Shown here: piece by piece, positions 11,823-25,400 of the stretch
How positions within the stretch are numbered: the stretch's first letter is position 1
Layout of the letters: every line of letters begins with the position of its first letter
Source of the DNA: Camarhynchus parvulus
Taxonomy: Eukaryota > Chordata > Aves > Passeriformes > Thraupidae
Assembly (NCBI RefSeq): GCF_901933205.1
Contig: NC_044584.1
Span: forward strand, 9,465,001 to 9,529,000
Reading direction: 5' to 3'
DNA length: 64,000 bases
Notes under the pieces: generated by a model
Told to the model about the DNA's origin: nothing
The model's database searches: none
What the model saw: the letters and a program-made list of their open reading frames with translations, nothing else
Made by a program: the position numbers and the translations under genes

Positions 11823-14330
11823 CTCACCTAGACTTGGAACTACAAAGGTTTGTGTTTGTACTTTTCTACTTTTGTCCTATCAAAGTACAGGATATTTAAT
11901 CAGCACCTATGCGATTCACATTAGAAAATATGACAAGTTTGGGCTTAATCCTTCTAGGTCTGATCTCCCAGGGCTGTTGTGAAAACTAACTGATGGCTGT
12001 GGAATATTGTCAAACTAGAGCAGCAGTATAATAGAAAACTCACAGACTATAAGAACACGCCTTGGTTCAGTACAATGCTTGGATGTAGAGAACAGTAGAT
12101 AAAACCTGAAAACACAGTTGAAATGACAAGGTTACAAGAAAATACAAACCACACATGGGTTCAATGAGCCCCAGCCACTCTGTGATAAATAAAGTGAAGG
12201 GCAAACAATTGGACATGAGACTCCAGTGGGCATTTCCTACTGTGCAAGTGTGAGACCTGCCAGCCTTGGATTTTGGAGGTACAAAACTGTGGGAGGTGGA
12301 TATTGCAGAAAATGCAGGGATTTTGCTGCAAGCACCGTGGAGTATCTCAAGGTGACCTGAATGGCGCACAGAGGGCTCCCATGCCATGCTGTTCCACAGC
12401 TCCAGCATCTACAGCCCTCAGGCACCACAGGCCTGTGCCTGTGCTTTATTCCAGCCCCAGAAGAGCCCCTCAGCTGTGGCCTTGCGAGCCATTGAGGCAT
12501 GATACATTTTAAAGAAAGTTTCCTCTCTTTGTGGAAGAAATATCTCTGCAAAGATGAGGGACTCCACTACCCAAGGCAGTGCAGAACAAATTCAGGAAAG
12601 GATAAGGAAGGTTTTTTAGAGGATGGGACTAGAGATGAATTGGTATGACCTGAGCAGGGTTTAGGAAGACCTTTTCACAAAATAAATGCAACTTACTTTC
12701 CCTTGCTAGACTTCCTTGTCCCACACTTTTCATTCACCATGAGCCAAAAGAGACCAGAATACTAACCCTCAAATTATTGGCAATTTGTTCAGCTCTCTAG
12801 AAAAATGCCTCCAATAAACACAAACCCTGCAAGTCAGATGAGCATTAAATCAAACCTTAAAAGATGAAAAATGCTTCTTTCACTGTTTTATCTGAAGCCA
12901 AAAAGGATATTGCTTTACATTTTTTCGAAATAGAAGTGCATAGCTTTACTGCTGCCTTCCAGCATCAAGGGATGTTCCCCCTGGTAAGAGCTCATTAATT
13001 TGAGAGTAGGCTTGATTAGACTAGAACTGAACAAGACCAAAACATTTCATTTCATTCTTTCACACTAATCTCTTGGCAGAAAAAAAACCTTTTTTGCCCA
13101 TCTCCCCCACTCAAAACACAAACAAAAATAAGAGTTCCCCCTACTTCAAAATCTGTATGGACCACAAAATAGCCTGAAGGGCTCTTTTGTTATTACCATA
13201 AATGCATTACACAAGTGAATAAAATAGCTGTTGGTAGCTCAGGTCTATGGGATACTAGTAATCCTATATAATTGCCAACTTGTGGGGTGATTGGTGAAAG
13301 AAACCTTAAAGCCTTTTTATTTTATCTTAGTAATGATGAGGGAGTTACCCAAAACATATGAATGCATCTCTCTTCCTTTAGACCATCAAAGGTTCAACAA
13401 TGAATTCCTTTCTTTGAGAAAGTTGGGCTTTAGTCTGCCATGAAACTCAATCCATGGCCCTCTCATTAATTTTGCTAAATAGATTAGCCAATTGGAGTTG
13501 CTGCTTCAGAGGGAAACAACCTCCAAAACAAGTTTTTCCCCATTCTCAAGGTGAGATGTTTTGCTCACAGGACATCCTTTCAAGTGCACTGGAGTACTTT
13601 TAGACTGGATTAGCTGAGGCAAATGGATTAGTCTTTGTAGGTATTAGAACCAAGGGCCTTTAAGAAAGGAAAACAAGGTGCCTAGTTTCACCAGTATGCC
13701 ACTAAAAGCTACTTAGTGCAAACATCCGTAAAACTGTCAAGAATGAGGACTTGTAAAAGCAACTGTAAGCACATCCTCAAGCTAATTGTAAGACACACAT
13801 TTACACAGAAATATGCAAACTGCAAACATAGCCTGAATAGGGACTGTCACACACATATCTGTTCTTAGGGAGCACAGGGAATTTTTCAAAGGTGAAACAC
13901 TGCAGCATCTGCTCATTTTTCTTCCAAGCAAGTCATTTGATTAAGGGAATAATCCCCTCACAAAGGTAAGCCCAAATGACACTCCTCTTTGCTGCCTTTC
14001 TGAGGGTCCAGCCCAGGGAAATGTTGAGCTTTACAGAATGGGGAATCCACACATCAGTGGCAATGTGCAGCCATTCAGGGCTGGGCCTGAGACTTATTCC
14101 TTCAGCCTCCTCTTGCCTGAGTGTGAAACAGTAAACCAGGAGCAGAATGCTCAGAAAGTGACTGAGGAAGGCAGGAATTTAAAACACTTCTTTCTCCTAA
14201 AAGGCTTCCTCCCTCATCCCAAACAAGCATTGACTTGACTGGGCGTTAGTGAAGGACATGTTCCTATTCCTACAGAAAAGTTTGAAAAATACCCCAAACT
14301 CCAAAATTTATCTGGATGGGCAATACAGAC
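11823..14330. other. Unique non-coding sequence
   Basis: No gene, RNA or repeat was recognised. AT-rich blocks around 12850-13350 and 13600-13950 lack long open frames and could include conserved non-coding sequence, but no specific motif cluster stood out. Confidence 0.5.
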
Positions 14331-14392
14331 CACAAAAAAAATCCAAACAAAACCAAAAAAACCCACAACAAAAACACACGGAAAAATAGTTA
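14331..14392. repeat. Short A/C-rich low-complexity tract
   Basis: A run of A with interspersed CC and AC groups, of the same kind as the tracts at 8019 and 11725 but only about 60 nt long, with a couple of T and G interruptions. Confidence 0.7.
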
Positions 14393-15842
14393 AAATACAG
14401 AAATACAGCAGTTACTTGACCTGCTGCTCAAACATCCAAAGGTTATTAAAGGTTATTGAACTAGAGGGTTCAGACACGGAAGGAGAAACCTTGGCATGCC
14501 AGTAGGTCATTAAAATTACTGCTTGTGTTGTGCACCTCTCCAAATTACTGCTCCTCACATGTCTCCTGTCCTTGGCTGTAAAGGAGGCAGTTGGTTCCAG
14601 GAAACACTTCCATGGGGAACATCTTACCACGTCATGTTCTAAAGGGTGTTTTGCAATTACTCCACTCCTCACTGGAAATGTCAGGAATTACTGTTCTGGA
14701 GGAACCCAAATTGCAATGCTTTTCCCTTTTCTTTCAGCTGCACAGATTAAGGAGGGCCTTGATTTAATTAATGCAGAGGAAAGGACTTACTGAGTCTTTC
14801 TTAGTTTTTCAGGAACTTTCCACTTTTCTGCTTTGTCAGTTGAAATATTATTTTTTCAATGATGCTGGTAATCCTACTGATGTTATAAAGCAAAGAATGT
14901 GGTGAAAGCCTGTCTCATTACCCATCACTGTGGGTAGTAGCCTTTTTTCAGATTGGGTATAGTAATATCATACTTAAATGACAGTATCAAAGTTGATAAT
15001 GGATGAAAAGGAACCCTTGTGAAGGATGGTTAATCTTTGGTTTTATTGACCAAAAACATTAAAAGGATGACAGTAAGTGGTAAATACTAGAAAATAACTT
15101 CTTAAATCTAAAAATGCTTGAGAATTATTGTGGTTTAATAAATATTCTACTTAAAAATTTTATGAACAACCGTGTATGTTATGATAGAATAGTAACACCT
15201 CACTGAGTATTCTTTAAAAATCTGTTCTTTTGCCAGCTGAGTGAAAGCACACAGAAATGACACATACATTTGAGAATGTGTTCAAAAGATAATATTCCTT
15301 ATCTTTTTCATGAGCACTATAGAAATGGCTATAAAATCCACCCAGACACAATGATCTACTGTTCAGTAGCACCTTCCATTCAAGGTCTCACAACTCATTA
15401 CAATAATTTGCAGAACCTTAACTACTCCCTGAAGAAGAAAGAACATTTTCCTGATCTAGATATGTCCTTTTGGCAGCTGCACTGGGAACAGTTCTCTTAT
15501 CCTGAGGTTATCATTGGACTTTTGTCTGTTTTCAGAGCTGAGCCTGCCACACTCAGTGGGCACAAGGGAAACTGTAAGTGCCTGGACCCCTTCCAGAAAC
15601 ACTGAGATAATCTTCAGGGGTTTTATTAATGCAGATATAAAATGTTGATATAAATTGTAAATGCTGTTTTCGGAAACACAGAGCACCTACACATCCCACT
15701 GAGAGCAGCTGGAGCCTTGAATGCTCGGTACATCTGAAAATCCAGGCCTTTGGGATGCAGCATTCCCTGATGTGACCTGCAGACAGCACTGCCTTCCAGA
15801 GCACAGCCACAGAAACAGGGAAATTGCAAAAGGCTTTTGTTA
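14393..15842. other. Unique non-coding sequence
   Basis: No gene was recognised. A plus-strand frame starting near 14530 has a hydrophobic leader-like start, but it begins at GTG and not ATG. It is discussed under rejected items. The 14800-15250 block is AT-rich with no open frame of note. Confidence 0.5.
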
Positions 15843-16192
15843 TCATAGCATCATAGAATGGTTTGAAAGTGGCCTTGGAACTCATTTCATTCTAAAGCCC
15901 CTGCTATGGGCAGGGACATCTTTCACTAGATCAGGCTGCTTAGAGCTCCATCCAACCTGGCATTGGACACCTCCAGGGATCCAGGGGCACCTGTGCCAGG
16001 GCCTCCCCACCCTCACAGGGAAGGATTTCATCCTAATATCCAACCTAACCTGCCCTCTGTCACTTTTAAGCCATTCCCCCTTGTCCTGTGGCCCCAGGCC
16101 CTTGTCTGATATCCCTGTCCAGCCCTCTGGTAGCCCCTTTAGGCACTGGAAGGTGCTAGAAGGTTTTCCTGGAGCCCTCTTTTCTCCAGGCT
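15843..16192 (-). mobile_element. CR1 LINE, 5'-truncated 3' end
   Basis: This is the clearest transposon in the window. At the low-coordinate end are two copies of the CR1 terminal octamer in reverse (CATAGCAT, CATAGAAT). They are followed by GGTTTGAAAGTGGCCTTGG, CCCCTGCTATGGGCAGGGAC, CACTAGATCAGGCTGC, CTCCATCCAACCTGG, then TTTCATCCTAATATCCAACC, GCCATTCCCCCTTGTCCTGTGG, CACTGGAAGGTGCTAGAAGG and TTTTCTCCAGGCT. That is the full order of the avian CR1 3' untranslated region in antisense, so the element is on the minus strand. It stops abruptly after about 350 bp, the usual 5' truncation of CR1 copies. An apparent open frame across it (15721-16359 plus) is not a gene. Confidence 0.95.
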
Positions 16193-17250
16193 ATCCCATC
16201 ACTTTGTGTGTGACCATGGTACAGAAAGTTTCCCTCCACAGCATGCTCACATCAGTGCTTTCTCTCTTTCTCAGTTGGAGAGGGACCATCTTGGGCAAAA
16301 CAAAGTGTATTGATGCAGCCAAGGCATCAGGGCTGCTGGAAGTCCAACAGAATCCCTGATTTCCATGCCTGGTCCAACACCCACCCCACTTGTTTGTGGG
16401 GTGCAAAGGGCAGCCTGTGACACATCAAAGCTGATCCTGGCTGCTGACCCCAGAGAAAGGAAGAGGCTCTTGGGGGCACCCTGAGAAGCAGCCATGGAGC
16501 TGTTCAGTGTCAGAAATCTGCACCCACAGCATACCAGCCACTCTGCAGGTCAAGGAAAGCAAGAAGCGCCAGATGCAGGCTGATGAGGAGCACAAACACA
16601 CTGCACCAGCTCTGCTAATAGATCTGATCACAGATCAGGCTAGCAAGCAGGGACAAGTGATAGCAAAGTAACGTGAATGAAGGTAATGAAAACAGACTGG
16701 AAGCAGATTTAGGATGAACATAATTAGAGTTAATGTTAGCACTGAAAGCAGAGATTTGGGGGTTGGTGGTGCCTGGGGCTAGTTGACGTTTATCAGCATA
16801 GCTTGACTGTCTCTCTAAGTGGGGTTTTGTACCTGGGAAGGGATTCTGACATTTTGTTCACAATTGGACCACCTGCTCATGTCTCATCAGCTAAAAAGAG
16901 CTTAAAGGCTTCTTAGCACACGGGAGGTATGGATCAGGCATGCAAAAATATTTTAGTCTTGGATGCAGCATCTCTTAGCCATAGCCACAGAAATAGGTGC
17001 TTCTTCTTTATGTCTTTATTCAGCATAATTAAGGCATAAATAGGCAAATGAAGACCATTTCTAGCTGGAAATCATGAAGAGTTCCTTTATATGCCTGCAG
17101 CTAAAAGCATGCTGCAGTGCTGGGGTGCACTGAGCTCTCCTGAGCTCTCATCTCCCCGTGCTTCTCCCCCAGCCCTGACCCTGCTGATAGTGTGGTGATC
17201 AGCACAGACCAAGGGCCCCACCATGTGTCTGCTCTGATGTGTCCAGTGCC
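16193..17250. other. Unique non-coding sequence
   Basis: No gene or repeat family was recognised between the CR1 and the 19-bp tandem. Confidence 0.5.
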
Positions 17251-17293
17251 AGCCTGGGCAGTGTGTCACAGCCTGGGCAGTGTGTCACAGCCT
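17251..17293. repeat. 19-bp tandem repeat, about 2.3 units
   Basis: AGCCTGGGCAGTGTGTCAC occurs at 17251 and again at 17270, with the start of a third unit (AGCCT). The first two units are identical, which suggests a recent slippage duplication. Confidence 0.9.
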
Positions 17294-18119
17294 CACTTCA
17301 GGGTGCAGCCTTGACCTTTGACAGGCCAATATATTGGATATACTGTGTCTCATGCACGTTTGCTTTGCTGTTTGTTCTAAATGTCCAACTCGTTCCCTGA
17401 GTACTCCTGCTCTGATGCACTGGGCAAATCCTTGTGGGATGGTGGTGGCCCTGTGTCCCATTGCAAACACAGGTTCTCCTCTGTGACACCCACAGGACAA
17501 TTTGGGACAGGATGGTGACTCTCTGCTTTTGGGATCACACTGGTTCATGTCACTTTTCCTCCCTTCCTGGTACTTCTTCCTCTTGAAGCTGCTGTGATAC
17601 TCTCATTTAACAAGCAACCAATTATTATTTTTCAATCCAATCATTGGAAAAATGGTATGGGATAACAATTCTAGCCTTGGCACATTTAACAAATGCTCTG
17701 GAGCCAAACCAGACAGATTTGGTTATTTATTTCTGTCAAGGATTGAACAAAAACTTCCACTTGAACCCCTTGAGTCCCTCCCCTCCTCCTTTCCTCTCCT
17801 TTCTCCCCCCTACACCCTTCACCAAAGTTCAGCTCAAGTTGATGAAGAATGTGTATTTTTTGAATGGTAAATGCCTGGCAGGCCTAGGAACTATCTACAA
17901 GGCAGGTGTGTGGCTCAGGCAGCTTCCAACTCCCTGCTTGGGACTGATAGTGCCTTTGTAAGAAAGCAGCTTCAATCCTGTCCTGGAAGAAACATTCCTG
18001 CCCCTGGGGGACAAGTGATTCATTCACTCAGTGAGGTCAGTCCTGCTGCAGATCTGCGTGAGAGAAGCTGCCAGCTATGCTGAACTTAACTCAGTCACAA
18101 GCCATTGTGGGATTTGTGC
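17294..18119. other. Unique non-coding sequence
   Basis: No gene was recognised. A C/T-rich patch lies near 17765-17820. Confidence 0.45.
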
Positions 18120-18147
18120 TTTCTACCATTTTGCAAAATGGTAGAAA
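18120..18147. repeat. Perfect 28-bp palindrome
   Basis: The left half is TTTCTACCATTTTG and the right half is its exact reverse complement, with no spacer (centre between 18133 and 18134). It could extrude as a cruciform, or mark a dyad binding site. Flanking bases do not continue the symmetry. No gene start or transposon terminus is evident beside it. Confidence 0.95.
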
Positions 18148-21100
18148 TTGTGACCTTGGACTGAGCTCAGGTCTGAAATTCAGTGCCAGCAGGGTGAGCC
18201 ATTATCACAGCTGGGGTGGGAGAGTGGGGTGTGACAGCAAATCAGTGTGCAAGGGAATGAAACCCCCCAGGACTGACAGATAGAGGGAGAGAGGAGGAGG
18301 TGAAGAACACCTTGAATCAATCAGCAAAGCTTGTGATTGCTGGCTCCCAGTTGGGGTCTCTGTGCTGGGAGGGGATTCTGAGCTGAAGGGGATGCTCAGG
18401 AGCAAAGGGAGCGAGTGAGGAGGAAGGAGACCCTAAAACAAGAGCAACAACTGGAAAGCTGTGCAGGGTACAGGGTGTGTGATGAATGCACAGCTGTGGT
18501 GGGGAGCAGAGATGTCTCCAAGCACAGGGGACGTGTCACCACGTCCATGCAACAGAAAGGAGGAATGTGTAAAAAGGGAGGATACAAAACTCTGGGTCTC
18601 AGACCCCAATGCACTGCTGGGGGATGTCTGGGGTTTGCTCACATCTCTCCTCCAAAGACTCCCCAGGAAGCATTTTTGTCTCATCCCTCACCACCTGCCA
18701 GCTCCTTTGCAGGAGGACTGTCCCCACAGCAGGTGCCCTCCCTGGCTTGCTTTTCCTCTTGCAGTGGAAAATCTGATCTAGCTGTGGGCTGCAGATTTTT
18801 CTTCTGGACTAAAACTGTTGTATAAGGCTCCAACCAAATTAAAAAAAAAAAAAAAAAGCTGTTTTAAAGGGAGCAGTAGCATCCTTTAACAGAAGTCAAT
18901 GGGATTAAAACTTCCAACTCTTCATGACTTTATCAATTTTCTCCATCCCTCTGAATTATCTTTAACTCAATGGAATTGCAGGAGAGATGACCATTTCTGT
19001 TGATTTTTGTCAGCTGAAGAAAATACTTTTTTTTTTAACAGAGCTTAGAATATTTTGAGGATATCTTGCTAGATAAATTGTTTATTGCTGGGCTGCCCAA
19101 AAGCTGTGTGGGACTGACAATATCCTGGGAGGAAACTGTATGGGGTCTGACCTTAAGAGTCTTGGTGCTGAGAGTGTTACACCAATGTCAAAGCCAGGTA
19201 GACATGGTTCTGCTTTCTAACCAGGGTCAAAAAATTCAAATTAACCAAAACACTGAAGCAAGATCAAATTATAAAATTTCTTAAGTAACTGAAAATACTC
19301 AGAAAAAAAGATTGACTTTGACAAGGAGAAATTTAAGGAGCTGTTTGACCTTCCAGCTCTATTCAGTCAAGGAAACTTTCCGCATCACTGTCTGATTTGT
19401 CTTTCTGGATTGACCATAACTACCTGGCAATTTTCTCACAGCAGAGATTTTATTGAAGACTTTGGCTGTAATTTCTCATGAATTTAGACATTCTTGCTTA
19501 GAGAGCCAATGGTGAGCAAGCCAGAGCTCCTTGTGCCCAGCCTTTAAAGAGACAATGTGTGATGTGATTTATGTGTGAGGTACTTTGTCTTTGCAGTGTT
19601 TTAGGAAGATCTTACAAATGCTCCACACCCCTGTGCCCACTCAACCCCCATTACTGACTGCCCTCCACCCTTTGAGGTTTATCACACATGACCAAATGTG
19701 TCAGTGGGAAACAGCTGGGCAAAAAGGAATACAAAATTTCCAGATTTACATCAAAACTGTGGGATGCAACAACAAATGGGGACTTCCTTGCTGAGGGTAC
19801 TGGGCAGGCTGGTTTGGGTCAGAGGAACTTTTCCCTTCTGCTTCTTTGGAAAGCCCATGGCTCTTTTGTCAAAACCATAAGGCTTCCTTGTCCTCTTCAC
19901 CCCATTCTTGGGGCTTTGTTGCTTTCTCTTTTTGAGTAATGAGGAGTGTCAGTGTTTCTGTGTGATACATTCCTTGACCACGTGTAGGGTGGTGGTTGCA
20001 CAGTGGCTGCTGGGTCATCCTGTGTCGCTGCTGTCCCCTAGGATCAGGGATTGATCACTATTGATATTTTGGAGCGTAATTCATAGCATCAAACCCAAGC
20101 CAAGTGAGTGAAATTGACAGTACTCTGGGAAATGGGTGTCTGAATTTGCTGTTTCATCATGATGTGAGTCAATGGAAGTCACATGTTTTGCAGAACTCTT
20201 AGAAGAATGGAAATGGAGAAGAAAAACAGGAACTGGTTTTAGGGAAGTTTATTTTACCCACTTTTCCGGAGCAGACAACCACAAGACTCTGTATGACATC
20301 AATTTTGGGTGCAGGACCTCTACAGGTGTCTAAAAACAAATTGTTGCCCAATAAAATGGAGCCTTTCAGACAAGCTTCTTGTGCATACCTTCAGAGTTCT
20401 TTAAATATCTTCGAACCACTGTTCCTTAATCCTTCTACACCCTTTGGGTCACATACACAGCATCAAAATAATAGTTTATGGTGATCATTGGGAACAAAGT
20501 TTTGTGTTTCTAATACAACTGTAAGGGTCAGAATTCACAGGTCATGAATTGACCTAATTCAAAAATCACGTAAATGGGTTTTACTCTGTTCTTCCTGCTG
20601 GCTGGTCCTTCCTTGATGTGCATGACAATTTCCAGATCATTGTCACACTTCCTTCTAAACTCTGTGTGGCTTCCTCCAGAGTCTTGCATGGCCCCAAGGC
20701 TTCAGAGTGGGACCACAGCTGGTTCAGTCACAATGGGATGATTTTTGGGCAGATCTGGGTATTGATGATGCCAATGTGGCTACCCAAGAGTGGGTAGAGC
20801 AGTGGCCAGTGTCCCTTTCAAGGCTTAGAAGACATTTTAGGCATTGTGGTTGCAGCTCCTGTAGTCATTTTGAGCAGTTGATGGCATTAAGCAAGTTTCA
20901 AGGCAAAAGTTCCTACACGTTTGCTCTCTTTATCTTCCATGACTCACATCAGTTGTACCAGGCCTGGCACAGCTGAACCATGATCAGTCCTGGAAGTGTT
21001 TTCTGAGCTGTTTTATCAGCACAGGGCAGCAGGGTTTAGTGAGGGCAGAGAGCAGCACATAGCCACACTTCACAGATCCCTCAGCTCCGTGTCAGCGTAT

Positions 21101-22425
21101 CTGCAAGGGAGCCTGGCTTTGAGCCACAGCACTACTCAGCAGCTCCAGGTCTGCAGTTCTGGCTAAAATCCTGCTGCTGCTGCCCCACAGGTGTGCTGGG
21201 GTCAAGCAATGGCAAATCCAAGCTCCAAATATCACCTGCTGTCCAGGAGCATCGGCTGCCCACCCGAACAACAAAGCCTGGGGGGAGCCAGAGAAGATCC
21301 AGCGCTGAGAATTCCCACCCTCCCGTGAATTTCTCGTATGCTTTGTGACAAAAATGTCACATCTCAAACTATCACACTCCTATCTCTTCTCCCACCCCCT
21401 CTCCTGTCCTCAAAATTCCTGAGTTTTCCCTCCAGTAATTCTGCCAGCCCAGTTCCTGGGGATAATGTGCCAGGGCCTAGAAACTTTAGAAATATTAGTG
21501 GGCATCTGAGCTGAAAAGAAACAGTTCATTGCTGTGTCTCTCAGTGTTTGTGTTCTATTTAAGCTGAACATGCAAGAAATGAAACACACAGAGAAATAAA
21601 ATTACTTGGGAAAGAAAGGACATTTCTGATTCAGGTCAGTCAACACACCAATGGCCTTCAGTGTCTCAAGAGTCCAGCCAAAGATTTTTGTGTGTAGATG
21701 TTTGCCTGGAAGGTCTGGCAGGCTCTTTCACTCAGGTACAAACTAAAGTTCAACAGATTCCACAGTGATTCTGGTTAAGCATGTCCACATGACTGATGCA
21801 GACATTTCAATGAAGAGCTGGAGTGACCTGAGCACTCGTCAGCAAAGCAAAGGTGCACAAAGGTGGGATAAAGAGTCTGCACTGGCACAGACACAGGGCA
21901 GAGAGGCAGAGAGAGAATTGTTTTTGCCTTTTTGCCACTTTTATGTCTCAATACCTTATTTTTCGAGGGAGAAATACTTGAGCATGAACCTGTGGCCCAG
22001 CAAGGAGAGACTTTAGCACACACTGAATTTCCTGAAGATTTTTTGCTTCTTCAGAATCTATTCCAGGACTCCCTGATAGGTTCCTCCACCCTATAACATT
22101 GTCCAGAGATGAAGTTCAACCACTAAATCTGAAAAATAAACACATCACCAAATGACTCTGAGCAGGGAAGGAGGTGAAGAGATAAATGGTGCACACATCT
22201 CGGGCAGCAAATGGATGTCTGAGAGTGCAGTAAGTGCTTTACTTTGATTTGTTCACCCACTTAAGAGAGAATGGATGTCCTGAGGCTTCACTGGAGAGGG
22301 GAAGGCAGCCTGCAAGGAAAAAAGGCTGGAGGGAGAAAAGACAGTGGTGCTTCCTTTGCATTCCAGATAAAACAGAAATAGGTGTCTGCGTTGCTGGAGG
22401 AAACAGAGAACCTGCTATTCTCTGG
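18148..22425. other. Unique non-coding sequence with homopolymer runs
   Basis: No gene was recognised. A run of 17 A lies at 18841-18857 and a short T run near 19028. GC-richer patches around 18200-18800 and 21000-21300 have overlapping open frames on both strands without domain signatures and without CpG enrichment. Confidence 0.5.
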
Positions 22426-22493
22426 CAACAGTTTGATTTTTCTCTCTCTATCAACAGTTTGATTTTTCTCTCTCTATCAACAGTTTGATTTTC
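22426..22493. repeat. 26-bp tandem repeat, about 2.6 units
   Basis: CAACAGTTTGATTTTTCTCT begins at 22426 and 22452, and a third partial unit begins at 22478. The period is 26 bp, and the first two units are identical. Each complete unit contains a short CT run. Confidence 0.95.
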
Positions 22494-25400
22494 CAAAGCT
22501 GCTGGAGCAGGGGAGGACCTTGGCACCAGTTCAGCCCTGTGGTCAGTGGAAGGAGCCTTGCATGTGATGACTGTCCCCATTTGTCATCCACTCCCAAAGA
22601 TCAACCACGGAGCAAAGGGCAGCAAAGTTCACAAGAAGAGCTTTTACCCTGTGCAGCCTTGGCCTCAGCCTTCAAACACACCAGGAAACATCAGCATGGG
22701 CTGGGCATGAGGGATGATGAGGGCCATTGCCCTGTCCCAAAATAACACCTGTGTCAGGGATCACAGAACAAACCCCAGCCTTGACTGGTGCAGACACCTG
22801 AAGTGATCTCACTGGTCCTTACTGGGGCATGGTGAGGCCAGAGGAAATAATGCATCATCAGCCCAGGAAGCCAGGGTGGGAAATCCCCAGACTCCTTTGG
22901 ATGTACAGGGGCTGTGCTCTCTGCTCTGCAGGAGTGAGTGACCTCATTAGATGTGAAAGGGAAGCTTCTCCTTGGCAATAAAATGCATTTGGTTCCTGGA
23001 AAAGTGGATGTCTAATGCAAAGTCATCTTCAAAACCAACCTACAGCTGAAGATGAGTATAATGTAGGAACTCTTTGGATGATGGCAGCTGTCCCACCCAT
23101 GAGGTCTTAGAGGAATCAGCACCCAATAATTTATCCAAAATAGGGCCCAATTGTGGTTATAAAATAGACCCACTCCCACTGGTGTCTGCTATGTTCTGCT
23201 GGGCTGCAGGACAGCAGGATCTGACCTCCAGCTTTTCATCCTTCCAGGCTCCCTATTTCACACCAGGGCCTGTGAGGGCAGCCCTGTGGTCCTATGGAAA
23301 ACCTTTTGCAAAGCACAAAGTGAATTTTTCCTTTTAGCCCAGGGAGGTTATCAGCCCCAGAACTCCTCTCCCTCCTACCCCTTGCTGCTCCCTCCTGGCA
23401 CACACACTCCTGCCCCCTCCAGCCCATGCGCTTGTGCAGGGAAATGGGGGGAAAAAAAAGGAGACTGAGTCATGAGGTCATACCATTATCACATTTCTAT
23501 TCCAGTGCTTTCTCTCCTGCCTACAATTATCACTCCTTTATTCTTGTACTTGGCTTCTTAGACTTTGATCTAGTCCTTTGCTTCATATCCTTTGATGCAT
23601 TTTAGCTTACATTGTCTGTAATCTGACCCCTTGCCATCTAATTCCAGCAACTTCTCACAACCCATATCAACCACTCTCTCCCCCCTTTCATCTTTCTTTT
23701 GTATAAATGTATACAGAGCTGTAACAAAGAAACTACAGTGTAGTTGTAGCACTTCCAAGATCCTTAGAAGTGCTGGATAAAATCTCTACGCGTTTATTTT
23801 GCCCCTCACAGGTCATTTTAAAACATCTTTGTTTATTCCTTTTTCCCCTCAGACAAAATAAAAATGCTAAGGAAAGGAAAGCTAAATACAGTGCTTTTTT
23901 TCCCCCACTAAATTTGTTATGAAAACCATTTTAAATTATTTTTGTTGTAAACTTATCTTCAAGTCCTTTTCAATGACATTAAGACTGTAGAGACACGGTG
24001 CATTTTCATCATTGAATGCTGGCAGACCCTGATCATGTTTACTTTCACTGTGCAAAAGGAAGGAAAGGCCAATGCTTACATTGCAAATACCAATTAATGC
24101 AGAACTACAGTGTGTGCATATGTATTTATAAATATATATTTAGAGGAAAGAAAATAACTTGGTTTTTGCAAAGTAGGATCTGTGGGCAAAAATCTATGGT
24201 TGTATTTTCAAATATCTAAGTAATGCAGAAATAGACTTACAATTCTCCAAGGTGATTGAGGAGCCTGAAGTCTTTTTAAATCAGTGGATTTTAAGACTTG
24301 ACAATGTCTGAATATTTGGGAATTTTCTTAACTGCAACTTCAGGTATTTAAATTTTATTATCAGTCAGATCCCAAAATCCTTTAGAAATTGGATTTAGAA
24401 TTCAATCAGTGAGGCAATTTTATACACTTTCGTCCTATACTTCTGGTGTATATTTAGCAGTATCTTGGAACTGAAGGAACAGAGAGTGAGAAGAGATTTT
24501 TTTAGATGCCTCTGCATAACCAGAAAGATATTTACAATAATATTTCTCTTTCTGCTTGATAATAACAGACTTGTAAGGGCAGGAAGAGGTAGCTGGGTGC
24601 AGTTTTGGGTGGTGGCTCTGACATATAACTCAGGAGAGCTGCTTCTTTATTTTTAGCTGCTGGGAAGCAGTGATGAGGGCAGAGAGTGTGTTTGGTTTGA
24701 ACAGCCCTGGTACCTCCCAGGCAGCTCCCAAACACTGAGGCAAGAAATTCTGCTTTGTGCTTGCAGGTTCTCTGGCCACCCAGCTGCAGGTGTGATCTTG
24801 TTGTGGACTGATGCTTTGTGGGATTCAGTCTCTGCTGAAGAATAATTCTGCTCTCCCCCTGTGCCCAGTCCAGCATGGAAAAATGGTGGAAAACAGACTT
24901 TGAGCAGATGCTGCTACTCCAGCCATCTGATCCATGGTTTTCAAGAGGGAGATGGGAAAGGGACAAGACTTTCTGCCTGTTTTCTCCTGCAACACAGGGC
25001 TGGGGCTGCCTTGACAAAGCTGCAGATAAAATGTTCTGTGTTTTTTTATCTACGTGGTGTATCCGTACAGAATGGACACTGAGAACCTGATTTTTAGTCC
25101 CTTTCTCTCCTGCAAGTTATTTTCTGTCTGAAACATTGCAACTCTGAATAATTCCTAGAGATACTTTGGGAATTTTCTAGATAATAAATTCCTCCACTGC
25201 CAGCAGTTCCCAAGGAGGTCAGGCAAGTATTGCAGGTGCTGGGGAGAAAACCAGCAAAAACAATGAAAAGAAACTCAAAGAAAACCTTGAGGTTTTGCTT
25301 TGTCCTGCAGTAGGTAGTTAGTTAAGCACCTTTTCTTGCTGGCTGATTTCAATCTCTAAAATCATATTTTCCATAACAGGGGGCCAAATGGGTAGTTTGA

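Noticed and set aside
14530..14793. Open frame with leader-like start (SKLLLLTCLLSLAVKEA) and several cysteines, resembling a small secreted peptide
   Set aside because: It begins at GTG with no ATG, there is no supporting splice acceptor or promoter, and the cysteine spacing matches no family I know.
15721..16359. 212-codon plus-strand open frame
   Set aside because: It runs antisense through the CR1 fragment at 15843-16192, so it is a by-product of the transposon.
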